Below, one piece after another: positions 58,470 through 64,000 of a stretch of 64,000 nucleotides of DNA. The position numbers and the translations under genes are program-made. The stretch is from contig OZ234504.1 in NCBI GenBank assembly GCA_965153455.1, positions 5,518,001 to 5,582,000 of the forward strand, given 5' to 3'. The notes beneath the pieces are model-generated. The model saw only the letters and a list, made by a program, of their open reading frames with translations. It made no database searches and was not told where the DNA came from. Every line of letters begins with the position of its first letter. The stretch's first letter is position 1. This DNA is from Sphagnum compactum. Lineage: Eukaryota > Bryophyta > Sphagnopsida > Sphagnales.

Positions 58470-59478
58470 CTCCATAAAATCATCTACTTATTAGTCTTTC
58501 TATTTAGGAACCCCAATATTTTCTTGCTTACATTACTTTTTGTGTATACTTGACCATGCTTTCACCCATCCACTTCTTCACCACATGGTAATATCCACAC
58601 ATGCGATGATTTTTCTAATTGCCAAAACTGTTTTTGGCCAACATCATTGTTGTTAAAAGATTCTCACCATTAAATAATTCTACCAAACTAACATCTAGTA
58701 ACTACTATTGTCTAGGTTTGAACCAAGATTCTCTCCACCTCATTGAGCTTGTAAGGTTGCTTGAAAAATTGATTATTATCTTCCAATATGATTAAGACCT
58801 CTTATCCTTTCAATCACCTTAATTTTCCAAATTGAAGGCAAAATTCCAATGTGATCATGTAATATCCATTTTTGTTTTACACATCTCATTTCCTATAACC
58901 ACTAGGCCAATCTTTGACTCCCATGTTTTTACAATCACCTTTATCTTGGGTCAAGGTGATGGATTATCCCCAATGCCCAAATATGAGAACATTGCTTGTG
59001 ATTATTATGCATAAAATGGGGAGGTGCAAACTATCTTTAGTGCCCTCACATCACCAACTTCGTTATCAACACCCACAAATCCCCCTCGATGTTCTTTATC
59101 CCATAATTGGCAAGGACATGTAACCCAACTTGTCATAACATCACCCCCCATTTGCATTAACATGGTTGTTTTAGTTATAAGTGCAACATGGGAAGAAATG
59201 GGGTGGGTGGGTGTTATGCAACAAAATGTTATTATTCCACCAAGGCCAAATTGAAAATCCATGTGAGGTAGTTAAGGTCCATAACTTACTCCAAAATTTA
59301 CCTACAAATTCTTTCAGAAAACACTAACATTGTGGTGCCCCCTAGTGCAAAACTCCCATGGCCCATTCCTTTTCATTCACATTGAATTCTTCCATACTAG
59401 ATGAATTAGAGTCCTAAATCATGTTTGGGCCTCCATCCCAAAATGCATGTAGCTAGGGAAAACTCAAATTAAGTAGGT

Positions 59479-60090
59479 GCACAAATGGGTGGACCAATTT
59501 TGTCACAAATCCAAAGTCCCTATTTATTCAAAATCCTCATCAAATTTTGAAAATTACAATTAATTGACATTGATTTCCTCCATTTTTTTCCATGTTATTA
59601 ATGTCTCATTTAGAGTTTCCTTTTATTTAAACATGTGAACAAAAATACCATAAACACCTCTTCCTCCAATATGATATGGAATTACAAAAAAATGTTCTTA
59701 ATTAGCCCATTCAAATGTTCATAAGTATAATTCTAGAATTCAAATTTTTATTTTGGACCTTTAGCTTCCATATTATAATATATTACTAATTTTAAGTCCT
59801 TAACACACACCCCATCAATTCAATGAATGTATCATAGTCCACAAAGAAATGGCAATCAGAAGTATAATCCATGAGTTTTAAATTCAAAAGTCCATGGCTT
59901 TTACGATTTTTAAAAATTTGTAAAATGATTTTTTGCATCATGCAGATGTTCAAATTAAGATCTTTAAACCAAGTTCATTTTAATAAATTTCAAGATCTAT
60001 AAAGTAACATGGGCATTGCAATAGCAACCACAAGGCAAAATTGGTTTATGTGACACCCAAATTAGTCCACCCATTTGTGCATGCACCCAA
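59479..60090. repeat. Inverted repeat pair about 40 bp long flanking about 530 bp
   Basis: GTGCACAAATGGGTGGACCAATTTTGTCACA at 59479 matches the reverse complement of TGTGACACCCAAATTAGTCCACCCATTTGTGCATGCACCC at about 60051-60090, with few differences. It could mark the ends of a decayed DNA transposon. Confidence 0.7.
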
Positions 60091-60929
60091 CAATGTGTAG
60101 TTTGCAAATATTATAAAATCTAGATCAATTCCCGAAAGAATCTTAATTTGGGGTCTGAAAGTCCTTGGCCCATATTAGCTTATGAAAGACCTTAACATGA
60201 CAATTTTGAAATAATTAGATCAATAGGTTCAATCCACAACAACACATTTTGGGTTTTACAACCGGTTAATAAAACGACTATTGTTTTTTTTTTACTACAA
60301 TTGTAACTACATGTTCATGTTAATGATTGCATAGTTGTAAAAGACATTGTGGTGCCACATGGCATTATCATTTTACAATTTTAATTGATATCATGACTTT
60401 ATGGTTTTTACACAAATATCAAAAATGTATTTTTAATCATCCAAAATTAGGTAATAACAAAATTTCATTCATTATTGCAACTTTTGATGAATAATGACAA
60501 CTTATGGTCGTGTGATGCTGATGTGGCATGCCACATGGCAACAGGGTTGACTAATAGTTTTAACACCTCATGACTTGTGACACTAATTTCACATCATGAT
60601 TCATGTCATTGATTTGATGAATTAATTTCATTTATTGATTAATTGAAAATACTCTTGTCCTTTGCAATTAATAACGATTTGGTCTTTCATGCGATGATGA
60701 CATGGCATGCCATTTGGCAACAAGGTGTCACAAATTTTCATGGCAATCCATGAGTTTTTGTGACACCATAAGTTTTTGTGTGTGTTGAATTTATGGCACC
60801 AATATTTGTCATGGCATGCCATAATTTTTTGTGTGTCGAGGTTTTTGAAGTCATGAATCACATGCACGTGTATGTGTACTAAGTAAGTTACTATTAATTA
60901 TAATTATGACTACAATATTAATAATCATT

Positions 60930-61870
60930 TTGAAAAAGGTGACACATAACTCTTGGACTTTTTAACTACTTAACACACCAACTTAAGTTAACATACCTAT
61001 TAAGTCAACCTATGTATATAAGCTACTTAGTAAAAACCTATTTTGTAATATATACTACCTTGTAAGTTACTTAATTAGACATAAGAAATTTATTGTATTT
61101 AGTATGCTTAAATATACCTATAATAAGTTACCTTACTAATATGTTAACCTAGGTAGGCTTGCCTAGGTTCCTAGCTTTAGGTTTTTTGCCAAGTCAACCT
61201 AAGTAGTCTCATTACAAGATATATTATCAAGTGTGTAACCACCTCAAGTTTGCGAAACTAGATGCGATTATGATGTGCTAGAGGTGACTAAATGCGACTA
61301 TGATGTAATTAGATGCGCCATAATTATCTTAAGTTTTTTTTAGCCTATGAATGTTTGGTTAACTTAAGTTAGGTTAGTAACTAATATCGGTTGACAAATT
61401 AGTTCATTTTAAGTCAACATGGGGAGGTCTAGGTTTAGGCTAGGTTGGTAGGTAGTAGGTAGGTTGACCTAAAGTGGCCAAGGTTAATTCAAGGCTAAAA
61501 ATTTTGGGCTTTATAACTTTGTGTTAAATATAATTAGTACAAAAAAATGTGATAGTGCAATGGATGAAGACTTGAACCCTAAAATGAAGGTGAGGGGTTT
61601 AATCTTCACTCTTATAACCTATGATACCTAGGCCACTTGGCTTAGGTTAGGTAGCCTAATCTAGGCTTCTTGGGCTAAGAGTCTCACATTTGTTTTTAAT
61701 TTAGACCATCTCGCCTATGTTAGGTAGCCTAGGTTGCTTAACATAAGTAGTTAGGCTAACTAGGTTAAATTAAGTTGACTTTTGGCTAGGTGAGTTAAGC
61801 TAAATTGCATAACCTAGCTAGGTTAAGCTAGGTTGACTTTTGGTTACGCTAGTTACATGGGTTAAATTAG
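60930..61870. repeat. Irregular TAGGTT/TTAAGCTAGG-type repeat region
   Basis: Words such as CTAGGTTAAG, TTAGGTAGCCTA and AGGTTGACTTTTGG recur at irregular spacing. It looks like an eroded short-period satellite. Not telomeric. Confidence 0.6.
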
Positions 61871-62199
61871 GTTGATTTTTGGTCATGTGTAATGACTCAT
61901 AATGTGTTTATAGATTTTTGACATATGTCATCCATCCATCAAGGCGTCTTTTATAACATTTAGTCAAATAAAACGATTAAGTTGATATGGCATGCACTTT
62001 ACATGTCATACCGAGGTCATTGATGACATGGAATTTCAATATTCAGCCAAAATAAAAATATCCTAGTCGATAAGATGATTGGGTTTTGCAATTAAATGTC
62101 CTTTTCGACTAAATGGGTGAAACGCCATGGGTTTAGCAACTCATGAATGACTAATTGCATATGTCCTTCCTAATTAGGACATAGTTGCAAAGCCTAGTC

Positions 62200-62571
62200 A
62201 TAAAACCCAAGATGTGTTGTTGTGATCCTAACCAAATTCAACAACCTTAACAAGGTGAAGTTGTTTGGTAAGGAACATTGGTAACCTTGTACAACTAATG
62301 TTGGCACAAGTTGGAAAAATGTTGTTATGACATCATGATATGATGCATGGAAGCTTGTTTAACTTGTGGATCCTTCTTGACATAATGATATCTTGAAACT
62401 TGGAATTAACGACTGTAAAATTGTAGTTAACACAAAATTAATGCCTCTAAACAATTGTAGTAGGCATATCCCACCCTTGGAATAGGCCATCGAATGAGTA
62501 TAATATTCAATTGGTTCAATGTTAATGGATTTATGAGGATATGTGGGCTTAGCGATGATAGCGAGTGCCAA
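62200..62571 (-). mobile_element. Cytosine-C5 methyltransferase-like segment of a gypsy element (decayed)
   Basis: The minus strand reads IEPIEYYTHSMAYSKGG, then ICLLQLFRGINFVLTTILQ. That resembles methyltransferase motif I (LFxGIxxGL) as I recall it from retroelement proteins of ferns and algae, where a retropepsin region is followed by a DNA methyltransferase. It continues about 80 codons with a frameshift (around GSTSQ/ASMHH) and then fades. The PCQ motif IV was not found, so it is truncated. It lies just after the retropepsin-like piece in the same direction. Assignment rests on one motif and context. Confidence 0.5.
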
Positions 62572-62762
62572 GCCTAATGAATAAAATGATTAGCCAATTC
62601 TTGGAGATTTAAATTTGTCAATATGCCCCATGGTGGCCTAGGATCCAAGGGTAATTCTTGGATGAAGCATCGCATGTGATGTTAATATTGCCAATTCACC
62701 CTTAAGGGGTTCATTTTAATCATGGATGTTATTTTTCAATGATTCAAAGTTATGTGAAAGGT

Positions 62763-63290
62763 TCAAAAATCCAGCCAACATAGTTGATTTATTAGATTTT
62801 CATCTTTTCCTTTTAATAAATCACATTGGCAACAAAGCTTCACAATTATGTCTTGTTTGCCATCTAGGTTGGTGCTATGGAGTTTCCTCCTAGAATCCAA
62901 AGTAATCCCTAGATGGTACATTTTTTTAATCAATATGCCATAGGATGTAGCATTTGTTATGATCATTCATGTCCACATTATGGTATAATTCATTAGTTTG
63001 TTGGGATTAACCTAGATCACAATCTCCTACTTGATTAATCCATGGGCCTTTTCTGATTCACCCATTGATTTGAAGATTTAGTATGGGCAAGGTTTAAGGT
63101 TTTCATTGGTCAATCCAAGTCCTTCCACTACAACTTTGCCCAACATCAAAGGTTGATTATCGAAGTTTAACATAACCTTTTGAAGTTGGTATTGTTTTCC
63201 CAAAACCCCCCTCAACAAAAATACCATTTTTTTATGCACCACCACCACATTGCATTGGGTCAAAAAATCATTGCCTAATCAGTGGCAAGA
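62763..63290 (-). mobile_element. Retropepsin-like gag-pol segment of a gypsy element (decayed)
   Basis: The minus strand encodes TQCNVVVVHKKMVF, QPLMLGKVVVEGLGLTNENL, KPCPY, then MIITNATSYGILIKKMYHLG and ITLDSRRKLHS. The order L-P-C-P, T-x-A-x-SYDVL(V/I)GG, LYPLG-x-x-LD is typical of the protease-to-linker part of certain plant Ty3/gypsy polyproteins. Several in-frame stops are present. Confidence 0.55.
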
Positions 63291-63797
63291 CACACAAGAA
63301 GATCATGAAGCTTAGCAATAGTTAGATGTCAAGATTCATTCTTAGGATTTGCCTTTCGGCTAGCCTTAGAATCATCATGGGGAACTTTGGTCATAACTAA
63401 GCCTTCATTTGATTTGGCCACCATTTGTGGTGTTGCTCAATTTTCACATAATATGGTCACAAGGGAAAACACCATTGTTGGTTGAATATTAAGGATAACA
63501 AATGTTTAATAAAAAATAATGGTGTTTTGTACACCGCCATTGCCACCCCCAACAAAATGTTTGATGTTTTTTATTTAGAAGTGGAACTAAGTGTCTTCTT
63601 CAATGTCACCATAAGGTTAGGCACTATATTTTCCAAGACCAATGATTGGGGTAAACATACTCAATATTGAATCACCTTGTGTTGAATATCCACTTTTTCA
63701 TTAACACCCCATGGTTTTGATGTTTAAATCACTATGAGAAATTGTGTCCATCAAAACCACATTACCTTGCAACTAAAACTCAAAAAACAACTCATAT

Positions 63798-63880
63798 ACA
63801 ACTATTATGCAACTATCCCTTGGGTATTACAACTATTGTGCAACTATCCCTTGGTTATTACAACTATTGTGCAACTATCC
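63798..63880. repeat. Three tandem units of about 28-35 bp
   Basis: CAACTATTGTGCAACTATCC, followed by CTTGG-TATTA, recurs three times (near 63798, 63829 and 63860). Confidence 0.85.
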
Positions 63881-64000
63881 CCCTAGAAATATGGTGTATT
63901 AATAAATAAATTGTCATGTTAGAAAATCAGTTAGTTATATTATAGATGCAAGTGAGTTGAAAATGGGTTTTTCATATGGTAATTTATACACATCGTACAT

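Larger units (their letters stand above)
57931..62190. other. AT-rich repeat DNA between the gypsy relic pieces
   Basis: No gene is recognised. It holds (TA)n at 58433-58467. It also holds two copies of a GACATGGCATGCCA-TTGGCAACA type segment (about 60518 and about 60690), and the inverted and TAGGTT-like repeats listed separately. It may be the decayed middle of the gypsy element or later insertions. Confidence 0.45.

Noticed and set aside
1-64000. tRNA, rRNA, CRISPR or organelle-derived insertions
   Set aside because: No cloverleaf with A/B box motifs, no rRNA core strings, no regularly spaced CRISPR repeats and no chloroplast or mitochondrial gene segments were recognised by eye. A tRNAscan or organelle search could still find small pieces.

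Overview
The window reads as nuclear DNA of a land plant with a large, repeat-rich genome. Plant-specific coding (a GOLDEN2-like GLK transcription factor and a TMN1-type TM9 protein), GT-AG introns with TGCAG acceptors, and long AT-rich stretches full of decayed transposons support this. A fern is my best guess, from the style of the retroelement remnants (a Ty3/gypsy relic with a methyltransferase-like segment, and an R2-like LINE). That is inference, not proof.

Layout. (1) 0-6.3 kb: a minus-strand, multi-exon UDP-N-acetylhexosamine pyrophosphorylase-like gene whose last exon was not found; the first 69 bases may be the tail of another gene. (2) 6.4-10 kb: a local duplication, a decayed Penelope-like reverse transcriptase and a TGCTTGAA-type minisatellite. 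(3) 10.2-12.5 kb: a plus-strand, single-exon F-box/kelch gene with a simple-repeat-rich leader, followed by a small tandem duplication. (4) 13-19.4 kb: AT-rich desert, then a GAT/GGT microsatellite. (5) 20-23.6 kb: CAG- and TGATC-rich DNA with one weak minus-strand gene candidate. (6) 23.7-28.65 kb: a complete 13-exon TM9/nonaspanin gene with an 18-nt microexon and an overlapping uORF. (7) 28.7-50 kb: transposon graveyard: an R2-like non-LTR relic, MITE-like repeats, a hAT fragment, two Helitrons of one family, a CACTA-type foldback MITE, interstitial telomere-type repeats and several satellites. (8) 50-54.8 kb: minus-strand, intronless GLK gene with a TATA-like box, a (GA)n leader and a roughly 14-unit minisatellite upstream. 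(9) 55-64 kb: AT-rich DNA with minus-strand Ty3/gypsy relics (retropepsin-like, cytosine-methyltransferase-like, RT and integrase segments).

The four well-supported genes are unrelated housekeeping or regulatory genes: nucleotide-sugar synthesis, SCF ubiquitin ligase substrate choice, endomembrane trafficking, and chloroplast development. They are not an operon or a cluster. The most unusual points are the intronless GLK with its satellite-flanked promoter, the methyltransferase-bearing gypsy relic, the paired Helitrons, and the UAP-like enzyme with an altered nucleotide-binding signature. Exon boundaries were deduced by eye from frame, splice sites and family conservation.
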